Of a stretch of 64,000 bases of DNA, positions 56,683 through 64,000 are shown piece by piece. Source of the DNA: Ruminococcus sp. AF46-10NS (GTDB taxonomy: Bacteria; Bacillota; Clostridia; Lachnospirales; Lachnospiraceae). Location: assembly GCF_003474435.1 (NCBI RefSeq), contig NZ_QRNF01000020.1, positions 1-64,000 on the forward strand, written 5' to 3'. Numbering within the stretch: the stretch's first letter is position 1; each line of letters begins with the position of its first letter. The notes below the pieces were generated by a model. That model was given only the letters and a program-made list of their open reading frames with translations, did no database searches and was not told the origin of the DNA. The position numbers and the translations under genes are program-made.

Positions 56683-56740
56683 AAACAGGTATCTGCTCCG
56701 GAACCGGTTATCAAATCCGTTTCTTAGCAGATGCCTGTTT
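56683..56740. terminator. Terminator after eutJ-like gene
   Basis: Two 7-bp stem sections separated by one mismatch (56683-56697 with 56726-56740) and followed by an A/T-rich tail. It may also stop the opposing rRNA methyltransferase transcript. Confidence 0.7.
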
Positions 56741-56799
56741 ATTTATTTTCTGTTCAACATGTTTTATATCGTTCTGAAATACCCCTGAAATATTTCATT

Positions 56800-57969
56800 T
56801 CATCTTCGTGGTCTGTTTCTCCGGTTGCCCAGCAAAACAACGGTTTCTATAGAATCTGTGACAGGAAACATATCTACAGGCTGGATCTTCTTTACCTGAT
56901 AATCTCTTTTTGTAAGATATGCAAGGTCTCTTGCCAGGGTCTCCGGGTTACAGGATACGTAAACGATCTTATCCGGTGAAAGGGTTAATAAAGAGTGCAG
57001 GAATTTGCGGTCACTGCCTGCACGGGGCGGATCCATAAGAACAACGTCAACCTTCTCCCCTTCCGCTGCCATTCCTTCCATAAACCAGCCTGCATCTCCC
57101 GGAACAAAGCGAACATTACGGATCTTATTCTCTCTTGCATTCATTCTGGCATCACGGATAGCATCCCGGTTCAGTTCCACACCGATCACATCCCTTGCAT
57201 TTCTGGATGCAATGATTCCGATAGTTCCCGTTCCACAGTAAGCATCGATCACGCGCTCTTTCCCTGTCATGCCGGCAAACTCCATGGCTTTACCATAAAG
57301 AACTTCTGTCTGCACAGGATTCACCTGATAGAATGAAGACGGGGAAATACGGAATGTCAGTCCCATAAGACGGTCTTTTATAAATCCGGGACCATAAAGT
57401 ACAATATTCCTTTCTCCAAGCACCATGCTGGTCTGCCTGTCATTCACATTCAAGACAACTGTAGTGATCTCCGGATGTTCTTTTCTCAAAGCTTTCACAA
57501 AATTATTCTTGGATGGAAAGATCGGGGAAACTGTTACCAGCACCACCATGATCTCCCCTGTGGAAAAACCTCTTCTCACAAGCACATGGCGGAGAAGTCC
57601 GTACCCGGTATCCTCGTCATAAGTCTTGATCTTAAAGGATTTCAGCATTCCCCTAATGGTACGGATAATCTCCTGACTCTTTTTGTCCTCGATCATACAG
57701 TCATCCACAGAAACAATCCGGTGGCTCTTCTCCTCATAAATTCCGGAAATAACATTGCCCTTTCTGTCACGTCCAAAAGCTGCATGAACTTTGTTTCTAT
57801 AATAATAAGGATCCTCCATACCAATGATTGGCTCAACTTTGCCGAATTTCTTCAGAAGTCCTTCTGTATATCTCTGTTTTTTGCGAAGCTGTTCTTCATA
57901 TGGTACGCCCTGATAACGGCAGCCACCACACTTTTTCGCAACTGAACAGACCTGTTCTTTCTGTTCCAT
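56800..57969 (-). CDS. rlmD: 23S rRNA m5U methyltransferase (RlmD/RumA family)
   Basis: SAM-dependent methyltransferase, 389 residues. An N-terminal iron-sulfur motif (Cys8, Cys14, Cys17), SAM motif DAYCGTGTIGI, and the catalytic YVSCNPETLARDL (nucleophile Cys) are present. It lacks the N-terminal TRAM domain seen in longer RumA (about 450 residues). It methylates uridine in rRNA; the exact site (U1939 or U747 type, or tRNA) is not fixed by sequence. Confidence 0.9.
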   Translation of the reverse strand: MEQKEQVCSVAKKCGGCRYQGVPYEEQLRKKQRYTEGLLKKFGKVEPIIGMEDPYYYRNKVHAAFGRDRKGNVISGIYEEKSHRIVSVDDCMIEDKKSQEIIRTIRGMLKSFKIKTYDEDTGYGLLRHVLVRRGFSTGEIMVVLVTVSPIFPSKNNFVKALRKEHPEITTVVLNVNDRQTSMVLGERNIVLYGPGFIKDRLMGLTFRISPSSFYQVNPVQTEVLYGKAMEFAGMTGKERVIDAYCGTGTIGIIASRNARDVIGVELNRDAIRDARMNARENKIRNVRFVPGDAGWFMEGMAAEGEKVDVVLMDPPRAGSDRKFLHSLLTLSPDKIVYVSCNPETLARDLAYLTKRDYQVKKIQPVDMFPVTDSIETVVLLGNRRNRPRR

Positions 57970-57993
57970 TATTCTCTCTCCTCTTTCGCGGGC

Positions 57994-58032
57994 ACAAAAA
58001 AGATGTTCCCAGTATTTTCACTGAGAACATCT
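57994..58032 (-). terminator. Terminator of aldolase gene
   Basis: An 8-bp stem (58001-58008 with 58025-58032) with inner pairs. On the minus strand it is followed by six T residues, 44 bp past the aldolase stop. Confidence 0.85.
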
Positions 58033-58075
58033 TAACAGACCTTGTCTTTTTTTACAAGGTTTCGGGGGAAATCCT

Positions 58076-58906
58076 TTATTTCTGATATGGCTCGTTAAAT
58101 ACAAGAATATGTCTCTTCACATTCTCATAGGTTCCCTGTACCATTGCCTCATTAAGGTCAAAGAAATTATGCTTGTCTGTGGAAACCATATATTTCTCCA
58201 CATGAGCAGTCAGGCTGTTAAAACTTGCTGTTGCAATATTCACCTTGCGGATTCCAAGGGAGATCGCTCTCTGAAAATCTTTGTCTGTGATACCGCTTCC
58301 GCCATGAAGTACCAGCGGGATATCAACTTTTTCATGGATTTTCTCAAGAACATCAAAAGCAAGTGTCGGTGCTACCGGATAATTACCATGTGCATTACCG
58401 ATGGCAACTGCAAGTGCATCAATGCCTGTCTCTCTTGCATAAACAACTGCATCGTCCGGATCTGTGCAGCGAATTCCATGATCACAGCTTCCATCTTCAC
58501 TTCCACCTACCAGGCCAAGCTCTGCCTCTACAGTTGCACCATACTTCTGCGCCTTCTCCACAACAGTCTTCACTTTTGCAATATTTTCCTCAAAAGGAAG
58601 CGTGGAAGCATCCAGCATTACAGAAGTAAATCCAAGCTCCAGAGCCTTATCAACAGTCTCAAAAGTAAGACCGTGATCCAGGTGGACAGCCACATCCACC
58701 TTAGCCTCTTTTGCAGCCTGTACCATCATCGGTCCCATCAGATGAAGAGGGGAATTCTTAAGACGAACCTCTGCAATCTGGAGGATGATCGGTGTTTCCA
58801 GCTCCTCAGCAGCACGGATCGCACCTTTCACCATTTCCATATTACCAACGCTGAAAGCACCACATCCAATATTTTTCTCCTCGGCACGCTTCAGCAGATC
58901 TTTCAT
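58076..58906 (-). CDS. Class II ketose-bisphosphate aldolase (FbaA/IolJ-like)
   Basis: Zinc-dependent aldolase, at least 276 residues. Zinc ligands are in VHLDHG and HGGSGI; NIATASF binds phosphate; GLVGGSEDG is family-typical. Beside iolE and iolG it may be the IolJ step of inositol breakdown, but fructose or tagatose bisphosphate is possible. The start looks damaged. AGGAGG serves an ATG at 58918-58920 that is one base out of frame. Adding one C on the plus strand at 58918 gives MALVKMKDLL, the usual family start. As sequenced, ATG 58904-58906 would be used with a poor ribosome site. Confidence 0.9.
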   Translation of the reverse strand: MKDLLKRAEEKNIGCGAFSVGNMEMVKGAIRAAEELETPIILQIAEVRLKNSPLHLMGPMMVQAAKEAKVDVAVHLDHGLTFETVDKALELGFTSVMLDASTLPFEENIAKVKTVVEKAQKYGATVEAELGLVGGSEDGSCDHGIRCTDPDDAVVYARETGIDALAVAIGNAHGNYPVAPTLAFDVLEKIHEKVDIPLVLHGGSGITDKDFQRAISLGIRKVNIATASFNSLTAHVEKYMVSTDKHNFFDLNEAMVQGTYENVKRHILVFNEPYQK

Positions 58907-58953
58907 TTTTACAAGTGCATGATGATCCTCCTGTCCTGTTTATCGTACACTGT

Positions 58954-58999
58954 TTACAGAAAAAGCGGTGTCCACGCACTTATGGCCGATACCGCTTTT
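58954..58999 (-). terminator. Terminator of iolE
   Basis: A 10-bp stem AAAAAGCGGT (58959-58968) with ACCGCTTTTT (58990-58999), followed by a short tail. It lies between iolE and the aldolase gene, so the latter may need read-through or its own promoter. Confidence 0.75.
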
Positions 59000-59022
59000 T
59001 CCGTCTGATTTTTATTTATTAA

Positions 59023-59922
59023 TTACAGTCCTGTTTTTTCTGCGATGAATTTTCTTGCACGGATCGCATATTCAAGCGGATTAGCCTTAGCCGGATCCTG
59101 CTCTGCCTCTACGACCATGTATCCTTCGTATCCTGCATCTTCAAGAACCTTAAAAATCGGATCATAATTGATGCATCCATCTCCAGGAATTGTGAAAGCA
59201 CCAGCTCTTACACCTGCAAGAAAACTCATGTTCTCTTTCTTAACCTGCTCAACAACTTCCGGACGGATATCTTTCAGATGTACATGTTTGATTCTGTGTA
59301 CATATTTCTTTACAACTTCCAGAGGATCTTCTCCACAGTATGTAAAATGGCCTGTATCAAAAAGAAGGCTTACATATTCAGGATCTGTATTCTCCATCAT
59401 ACGGTCAACTTCCTCAAGGCTCTGTACGACAGTTCCCATATGATGATGGAAGGTAAGTGCAATACCATACTCTTCCTTTGCAATCTTACCAAGCTTGTTC
59501 ATGCCTGTGCAAAATGTATCCCACTCTTCATCATTCATTACATATTTATGGCCGAAGATCGGAGTATCCAGCTGTCCCTGAACGCTGTGGCTCTGCTCGG
59601 AAGCACCGATCACCTTCGCTCCCATAGCTTTCAGAAATGTAAGCTGTGCACGGAACTCTTTCTCTACCTCCTCAAATGGTTTTGTGATAAGGAAGCTTGA
59701 GAACCACTGGTTACAGATCTCAACACCACGAAGCTCAAGAGCTTTCTTAAGGACTTCTGGATCTTTCGGATATTTGTTTCCAACCTCGGAGCCTGTAAAT
59801 CCTGCAAGTGCCATCTCACTGACGCACTGCTCAAAAGTATTTTCCTTGCCAAGATCAGGCATATCATCATTGGTCCATGCAATTGGTGCAATTCCAAGTT
59901 TTACTTTATTCTTATCAAACAT
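59023..59922 (-). CDS. iolE: Myo-inosose-2 dehydratase
   Basis: Removes water from scyllo-inosose, the second step of inositol catabolism; 299 residues. A TIM-barrel AP-endonuclease-2 fold with APIAWTNDDMPDLG at the start, HHHMGT, FDTGHFTYCGEDP, KHVHLKD and VVEAEQDP for metal binding. It is 26 bp after iolG in one operon. Confidence 0.94.
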   Translation of the reverse strand: MFDKNKVKLGIAPIAWTNDDMPDLGKENTFEQCVSEMALAGFTGSEVGNKYPKDPEVLKKALELRGVEICNQWFSSFLITKPFEEVEKEFRAQLTFLKAMGAKVIGASEQSHSVQGQLDTPIFGHKYVMNDEEWDTFCTGMNKLGKIAKEEYGIALTFHHHMGTVVQSLEEVDRMMENTDPEYVSLLFDTGHFTYCGEDPLEVVKKYVHRIKHVHLKDIRPEVVEQVKKENMSFLAGVRAGAFTIPGDGCINYDPIFKVLEDAGYEGYMVVEAEQDPAKANPLEYAIRARKFIAEKTGL

Positions 59923-59948
59923 CGGTCAATTCTCCTTTATTATCTCGA

Positions 59949-60962
59949 TTATTCCATAATCTCGGAAATTTTAACAGGTCTGTGCTCCTCGCTTGATTTC
60001 TTGGCAGCAAGTCCCATTAATACCGGTTTCAGTCCATCGTATACATTGAGTGGTGTCTCTTTGTCATTTACGATAGCATCAATAAATGCTGCAACTTCTT
60101 TACCGTAAGCATCCATGTATCTCTCAAGGAAGAAGAACATTGGTTTCTCACCGGTAACTCCCTCTGCATTGCTGATCACTGTAGAAGACTGGCTGTCGTT
60201 GGAGATTGCAGCCATTCCGTCAGAACCGAATACTTCTGCTCTCTGATCGTATCCATAGGAAGCTCTTCTGCAGTTATCAATTACTGCAATTGCTCCGTTC
60301 TCCATCTGAAGTGTGATAACAGCTGTATCAACATCTCCTGCTTCGCCGATAGCCGGATCAACAAGGTTTGCGCTCTGTACATAAACCTCTGTTGCATCGC
60401 AGCCTGCAAGGTAACGAACCATATCGAAATCATGGATTGTCATATCCAGGAACATTCCTCCGGAAACTTTAACATAGTCAATGCTTGGCGGCTCAGGATC
60501 GCGGGATGTGATCTTGATGATCTCCGGTTTACCAACCTTACCAGCTGCAACAGCTTGCTGAAGAGACTCAAAGTTGTGATCAAATCTTCTGTTGAAACCT
60601 ACCTGATATTTCAGGTTTGTACCTTCAAGCGCATCAATAACTTCTTTGATCTTAGCGATATCATGATCGATCGGTTTTTCGCAGAATACATGTTTTCCGG
60701 CTTTGATCGCTTCAACAGAGATCGGAGAATGTGTATCTGTAGAAGAACAGATCAGCACTGCGGAAATCTCCGGGTCATTGATGATCTCCTTGTAATCTTT
60801 CGTTGTGTGCTCAACGCCCATGCTCTTAGCCCATGCAGCTGTCTCGTCATTTAAAAACGGATCTGCTACTGTCTTGATCACTGCATCCGGCACTCTTGTT
60901 GTGATACTGGTGATGTGAACTCTTCCAATTCTTCCTGCTCCGATAATACCAACTTTAATCAT
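59949..60962 (-). CDS. iolG: Gfo/Idh/MocA oxidoreductase, inositol 2-dehydrogenase type
   Basis: NAD-dependent oxidation of myo-inositol to scyllo-inosose; 337 residues. Rossmann GAGRIGRVH is at 8-16, and the conserved FCEKPID holds the catalytic Lys. ATG at 60960-60962 follows AAAGGAG. The longer in-frame reading starts inside the promoter and is rejected. First gene of the pair with iolE. Substrate is inferred from that pairing. Confidence 0.92.
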   Translation of the reverse strand: MIKVGIIGAGRIGRVHITSITTRVPDAVIKTVADPFLNDETAAWAKSMGVEHTTKDYKEIINDPEISAVLICSSTDTHSPISVEAIKAGKHVFCEKPIDHDIAKIKEVIDALEGTNLKYQVGFNRRFDHNFESLQQAVAAGKVGKPEIIKITSRDPEPPSIDYVKVSGGMFLDMTIHDFDMVRYLAGCDATEVYVQSANLVDPAIGEAGDVDTAVITLQMENGAIAVIDNCRRASYGYDQRAEVFGSDGMAAISNDSQSSTVISNAEGVTGEKPMFFFLERYMDAYGKEVAAFIDAIVNDKETPLNVYDGLKPVLMGLAAKKSSEEHRPVKISEIME

Positions 60963-61005
60963 TTTTTGATCTCCTTTTGATTTATTTTCCCAATGTGTTC
61001 TCTTT

Positions 61006-61021
61006 GCGTGTCCGAACACGC
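61006..61021. promoter_or_regulatory. Candidate LacI-type operator at iolG
   Basis: GCGTGT-CCGA-ACACGC is an imperfect palindrome with a central CG step, as LacI operators often have. It is 15-30 bases past the -10 and next to a lacI-type gene. Confidence 0.5.
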
Positions 61022-61035
61022 TCTTTATGTTTAAT

Positions 61036-61064
61036 ATAATATCATCGCATACCATAAATCGCAA
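61036..61064 (-). promoter_or_regulatory. Candidate promoter of iolG-iolE
   Basis: On the minus strand, -35 TTGCGA (61059-61064), a 17-bp spacer and -10 TATTAT (61036-61041). Confidence 0.5.
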
Positions 61065-61069
61065 GACCT

Positions 61070-61085
61070 AATATTGAACAATATT
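61070..61085. promoter_or_regulatory. Palindrome upstream of iolG promoter
   Basis: AATATTG-AA-CAATATT is a perfect 7+2+7 inverted repeat, 6 bases upstream of the -35. A possible activator or second repressor site. Confidence 0.45.
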
Positions 61086-61214
61086 ACCATCTTTTTTCTA
61101 TTAAAAATGACGAGAACTATTTTTAGCCAAAATATGTAATATTTTTAGGTTTAGTTTGCCATAATATATCCAATACATATCCATTTTTTCTTTTACACAG
61201 AAATAACTGCACAT

Positions 61215-61244
61215 ATAAAAAAGAGACGCCATATTCAGCGTCTC
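61215..61244 (-). terminator. Terminator of lacI-type gene, overlapping its stop codon
   Basis: A 7-bp stem GAGACGC (61223-61229) with GCGTCTC (61238-61244) is followed by six T residues on the minus strand. The right arm encodes the last residues and the stop falls in the loop. Confidence 0.8.
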
Positions 61245-62278
61245 CTCTCCGGAATCGTATACTCATTTCTTATATATATTTCCGTAAACAGCTTCTCCCG
61301 ATCCGGTTTCTCTCCATTGAAAAGCAGCCGGAACAGGATCATCACAGGTTCATATCCCTGGATCCTGGCATCCTGTCCAATAAGGAAATGAATAAAACCT
61401 TCTCTCATCAGTTCATAGTTCCGTCCCATAAAATCATTTGCTATCATTTTTATCTGTCCCGTCTTTCCTGTCTCTGCAATGGCCTGGCAGACACCTTCTT
61501 CACCATGAGATGTTAGATATATTCCCTCAAGATCCGGAACGTCTTTAAATATTTTCTCTGCAACCTCTTTTGCCAGGGCATTTTCCTCAAAACAATATTC
61601 CGGCCCGATGATTTTGATCCCCGGATATTTTTTCTTTATCTCAGACTGGAAGCCTGCCACACGACTGCTGAGAGAAGTATTGGTGCTGTAGCCGGAGATA
61701 ATTGCAACTCTGCCCTTTCCCCCGGTAAGTTCTCCCATAAGACCTGCAGCCGCACGACCGCACTGCACACCATTCTGCCCCACAAAACACAGTCGCTTCG
61801 TATCCTCCACATCAGAGGTAAAAGTCACCACAGGAATATGGTACTCTTCCACAAACCGATTGATTTCTTTCTTCACCTCTTCGGCTTCAAGAGGAACCAT
61901 TGCAATGCCGCTGACTTCTTGCTGCCGCATTTTTTCCATGGCAAGAAGAACATCCTCTGCACTTTGATGCTCAATGGTATGGATCAGCACCGTGCCTCCC
62001 AGATTATCAACTTCTGCTCCGGCCTCCTCAATGCCCTTCATAACTTCTTTCATAAAAGGAGTCTCTGCCCCCTGAAGGATCACGCCGATCTTAATGTTAT
62101 TTCTGCTCATGGACAGCGCGCGTCCCAGCTGATTGGGTTTATACCCCATCTCCTCTGCGATCTGCCGTACCCGTTCTGCCACTTCCGGTCTGATCCTTCC
62201 TCTGTTATTCAGCGCTCTGTCAACTGTTCCTCTGGAAACACCTGCAGCCTCTGCAATCTGTCTAATGGTTACGCCCAT
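61235..62278 (-). CDS. LacI family transcription regulator
   Basis: A 347-residue repressor. The N-terminal HTH VTIRQIAEAAGVSRGTVDRAL is followed by the hinge NQLGRALS and a periplasmic-binding-type sugar domain (about 60-340). The order LacI-iolG-iolE suggests it controls inositol use. ATG is preceded by GAGGAAC. It is 81 bp after the AraC-type regulator and may be co-transcribed. Confidence 0.93.
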   Translation of the reverse strand: MGVTIRQIAEAAGVSRGTVDRALNNRGRIRPEVAERVRQIAEEMGYKPNQLGRALSMSRNNIKIGVILQGAETPFMKEVMKGIEEAGAEVDNLGGTVLIHTIEHQSAEDVLLAMEKMRQQEVSGIAMVPLEAEEVKKEINRFVEEYHIPVVTFTSDVEDTKRLCFVGQNGVQCGRAAAGLMGELTGGKGRVAIISGYSTNTSLSSRVAGFQSEIKKKYPGIKIIGPEYCFEENALAKEVAEKIFKDVPDLEGIYLTSHGEEGVCQAIAETGKTGQIKMIANDFMGRNYELMREGFIHFLIGQDARIQGYEPVMILFRLLFNGEKPDREKLFTEIYIRNEYTIPERRR

Positions 62279-62359
62279 GGTCTTGTTCCTCGTCTTTCTG
62301 TAAAGCGGACTTTTGTATTGCTTTTTGTCTCACGCTTTCTTTCGCCCCGCTGATACGCC

Positions 62360-63946
62360 TTAGGATACCTCTGAACCTTTCCGGTACTCCGCCGGACTCA
62401 TCCCTGTGATCTTCTTAAATGTTTTGGAAAAATAATGGTAATCTCCAAAGCCGGAACGCAAAGCTACCTCCTTCACCTTGCAGTTGGTTCCGGAAAGAAG
62501 TTTCTTCGCACAGTCAATGCGAAGTTCCTGTACATAATTGGAAAAACCGATCTCCATTTCCTGCTTGAAAAGATAACTTAAATATGCAGGATTCACCTCT
62601 GCCGCATCTGCCGCATCCTGAAGGCTGATCGGCTCTTCGTAGTGCTCCCGGATAAACTCAAGTGCTTTTTTCACTGCAGAAGAAATCCCCTCCGGAACTT
62701 TCTCTGCACCTTCTGCAAAAAGTTCTGCAATGCAGGAGTTTCCTTTTTCTGCCAGTTCCTCAATATCTTCAATCTCATCATACCAGATGGAGTCTCTTTC
62801 GATTCCTGCTGTCTGGTTCATTTTTTTCAGCCACTGCACAAGAATCCTTCCGTCTGTATATCGCTTACGACAATCTGCAAGAACCTGCTCCCACAGTTCT
62901 TCGACTTTCTTCCGCTCATTACCAGCCTTCATGGAAAGCATATTGCCGGCGAATTTCTCTGCACTTTCCGGCAGAACACTGTCAGCTTTTTTACTGCCTT
63001 CAAAATAAAGAATATCTTTTTTCTCATAAAAACGGATCTTCATCATCTCTCTGGCCTGCTGGTAAGCCTGGCGAATTCCTTCTTCCCCCATACACACGCT
63101 GCTGACGCTGATCCCAAATTCACAGAAATCTTCCTGACAGTGACGGTAACAGGAGGCGGCCGCTTCTGTCAGTCTCTGCTGCATCACTGATGTTCTGCAG
63201 TCTTCTGAGAGATCCAGAAAGCAACAGAAGATTCCTGCGCCAAGATAGATCACCTCGGACGCTTCATTCTCCGTTCCCAGAAGTTCTTCCGTCCGTTCCA
63301 GAAGCCTGTGCCGGAAATTGTGGGAATACTGTTCAACCTCAAGTGGGGTCCACTGCCGTTCCCTTTCTGCCCATTTTTCCATAAACATACAGATCACAGC
63401 ACTGTTAAAAAATTTCCCCGTGATCCCGGCTTCCACACGTTTCTCCTCACGGGCCTGTCCTTTCAGCGTCCCGGAGATCAGTCCGTTGAAAAAATAGTAT
63501 TTCAGCGCATGGCTTCCAAACCGGATCAGTTTCCTTGTCTGAGCCTGCTCCTGGCTTTTTCTTCTGCGTTTCTCAATCAAACGAGCAGATTTTTCCAGAG
63601 TTTCGTAGAGGCTGTCCTCGTCCATACTGTTCTTAAGCACATATTCATCTGCGCCAAGACGCATGGCTTCTTTTACATATTCAAAATCATCGTGGCAACT
63701 GAGCACGATAATGTAGATCTCCCTGTTTTCTTCCCTGATCCTTCTGATCAGCTCTATTCCATCCATTACCGGCATGGAAAGATCTGTCACAAGCACATCT
63801 ACCTTTTCTTTCCGAAGGAAGTTGTAGGCTTCTTCACCATCCTCCGCATCATTCACGATCTCATATCCTGCTTTTCCCCAGGAATCCAGTGTCTTAAGAT
63901 AGCTTCTCACAAGAAAATCATCGTCTGCCACAAGTGTTCTGTACAT
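62360..63946 (-). CDS. YesN-type response regulator with AraC domain
   Basis: A 528-residue regulator. Receiver with D8-D10 acidic cluster, D55 in VTDLSMP and Lys after LGADEYVLKNS. A long central region with coiled segments precedes the AraC domain, VNPAYLSYLFKQEMEIGFSNY and SGFGDYHYFSKTFKKITGMSP. The start overlaps by one base the stop of a preceding gene, probably its kinase. AGGAGGAACTG precedes ATG. Unlike the fucose-locus regulator, its kinase is directly adjacent. Confidence 0.93.
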   Translation of the reverse strand: MYRTLVADDDFLVRSYLKTLDSWGKAGYEIVNDAEDGEEAYNFLRKEKVDVLVTDLSMPVMDGIELIRRIREENREIYIIVLSCHDDFEYVKEAMRLGADEYVLKNSMDEDSLYETLEKSARLIEKRRRKSQEQAQTRKLIRFGSHALKYYFFNGLISGTLKGQAREEKRVEAGITGKFFNSAVICMFMEKWAERERQWTPLEVEQYSHNFRHRLLERTEELLGTENEASEVIYLGAGIFCCFLDLSEDCRTSVMQQRLTEAAASCYRHCQEDFCEFGISVSSVCMGEEGIRQAYQQAREMMKIRFYEKKDILYFEGSKKADSVLPESAEKFAGNMLSMKAGNERKKVEELWEQVLADCRKRYTDGRILVQWLKKMNQTAGIERDSIWYDEIEDIEELAEKGNSCIAELFAEGAEKVPEGISSAVKKALEFIREHYEEPISLQDAADAAEVNPAYLSYLFKQEMEIGFSNYVQELRIDCAKKLLSGTNCKVKEVALRSGFGDYHYFSKTFKKITGMSPAEYRKGSEVS

Positions 63947-64000
63947 CAGTTCCTCCTCCTTTCTTCCGGTATATCGTAGATCGCAGGCAGAAAGACAGTA
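63946..64000 (-). CDS. C-terminal end of probable histidine kinase (partial)
   Basis: Runs off the right edge. Eighteen codons ending VFLPAIYDIPEERRRN then TGA, which overlaps the regulator start (TGATG). The VFLPA segment resembles the end of kinase ATPase domains. Identity rests mainly on adjacency to a YesN-type regulator. Confidence 0.5.
   Translation of the reverse strand, partial: TVFLPAIYDIPEERRRN

Overview
The window looks like a chromosomal segment from a spore-forming, low-to-moderate GC Clostridia genome, most likely a gut Lachnospiraceae (Blautia or Ruminococcus-like). The grounds are the SpoIVB-Spo0A pair, a complete spoIIIA-type operon, SigG, a one-piece tmRNA, a FeoA-FeoB fusion, and fucosyl-glycan and inositol catabolic loci. 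No tRNA, rRNA, insertion sequence, prophage or CRISPR array was seen. The segment is housekeeping plus carbohydrate utilisation, not a mobile island.

Layout. 1-4.2 kb: fused FeoA/FeoB ferrous iron transporter, then glycogen synthase. 4.2-15.7 kb: a long leftward block reading asp23-nusB-xseA-xseB-ispA-dxs-tlyA-nadK-argR-recN, then spoIVB-spo0A with a 0A box between those two. 15.8-22.5 kb: prfC and the spoIIIAA-AH engulfment-channel operon. 22.6-28.0 kb: an unrecognised membrane-anchored protein, an Sfp-type phosphopantetheinyl transferase, a UvrD-like helicase, gltX and acpP. 28.1-29.9 kb: an FtsW/RodA protein and ssrA (tmRNA). 30-40.4 kb: a fucosyl-glycan locus with two signal-less fucosidases (GH29, GH95), an ABC importer without its own ATPase, and a YesM/AraC two-component system split by the GH95 gene. 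40.5-48.5 kb: efp, aroK, a YqeG-like phosphatase, citrate synthase, an AlaA-like aminotransferase, gdhA, nrdR, ymxH and sigG. 48.7-56.7 kb: a tandem PPK2, an unknown 121-aa protein, a rhodanese/PP-loop fusion with a ferredoxin-like protein and a Crp/Fnr regulator, then glgX followed by an orphan eutJ-like gene. 56.8-64 kb: an RlmD-type methyltransferase, then inositol-type genes (aldolase, iolE, iolG) with a LacI regulator, an AraC response regulator and the tail of a histidine kinase.

How parts work together. The fucose locus reads as import of intact fucosylated oligosaccharides followed by cytosolic removal of fucose. The inositol locus reads as dehydrogenase (IolG), dehydratase (IolE) and a late aldolase, under a LacI repressor with candidate operators at the iolG promoter. 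Spo0A, SpoIVB, SpoIIIA and SigG cover several stages of sporulation control.

The most striking anomaly is a set of five apparent single-base losses, each in a short homopolymer. They break spoIIIAE, the aminotransferase, sigG (twice) and the start of the aldolase. The protein sequence continues sensibly in the next frame each time. Consensus error is the simplest explanation, but two of the three broken-open genes are sporulation genes, so real decay must be excluded with reads.
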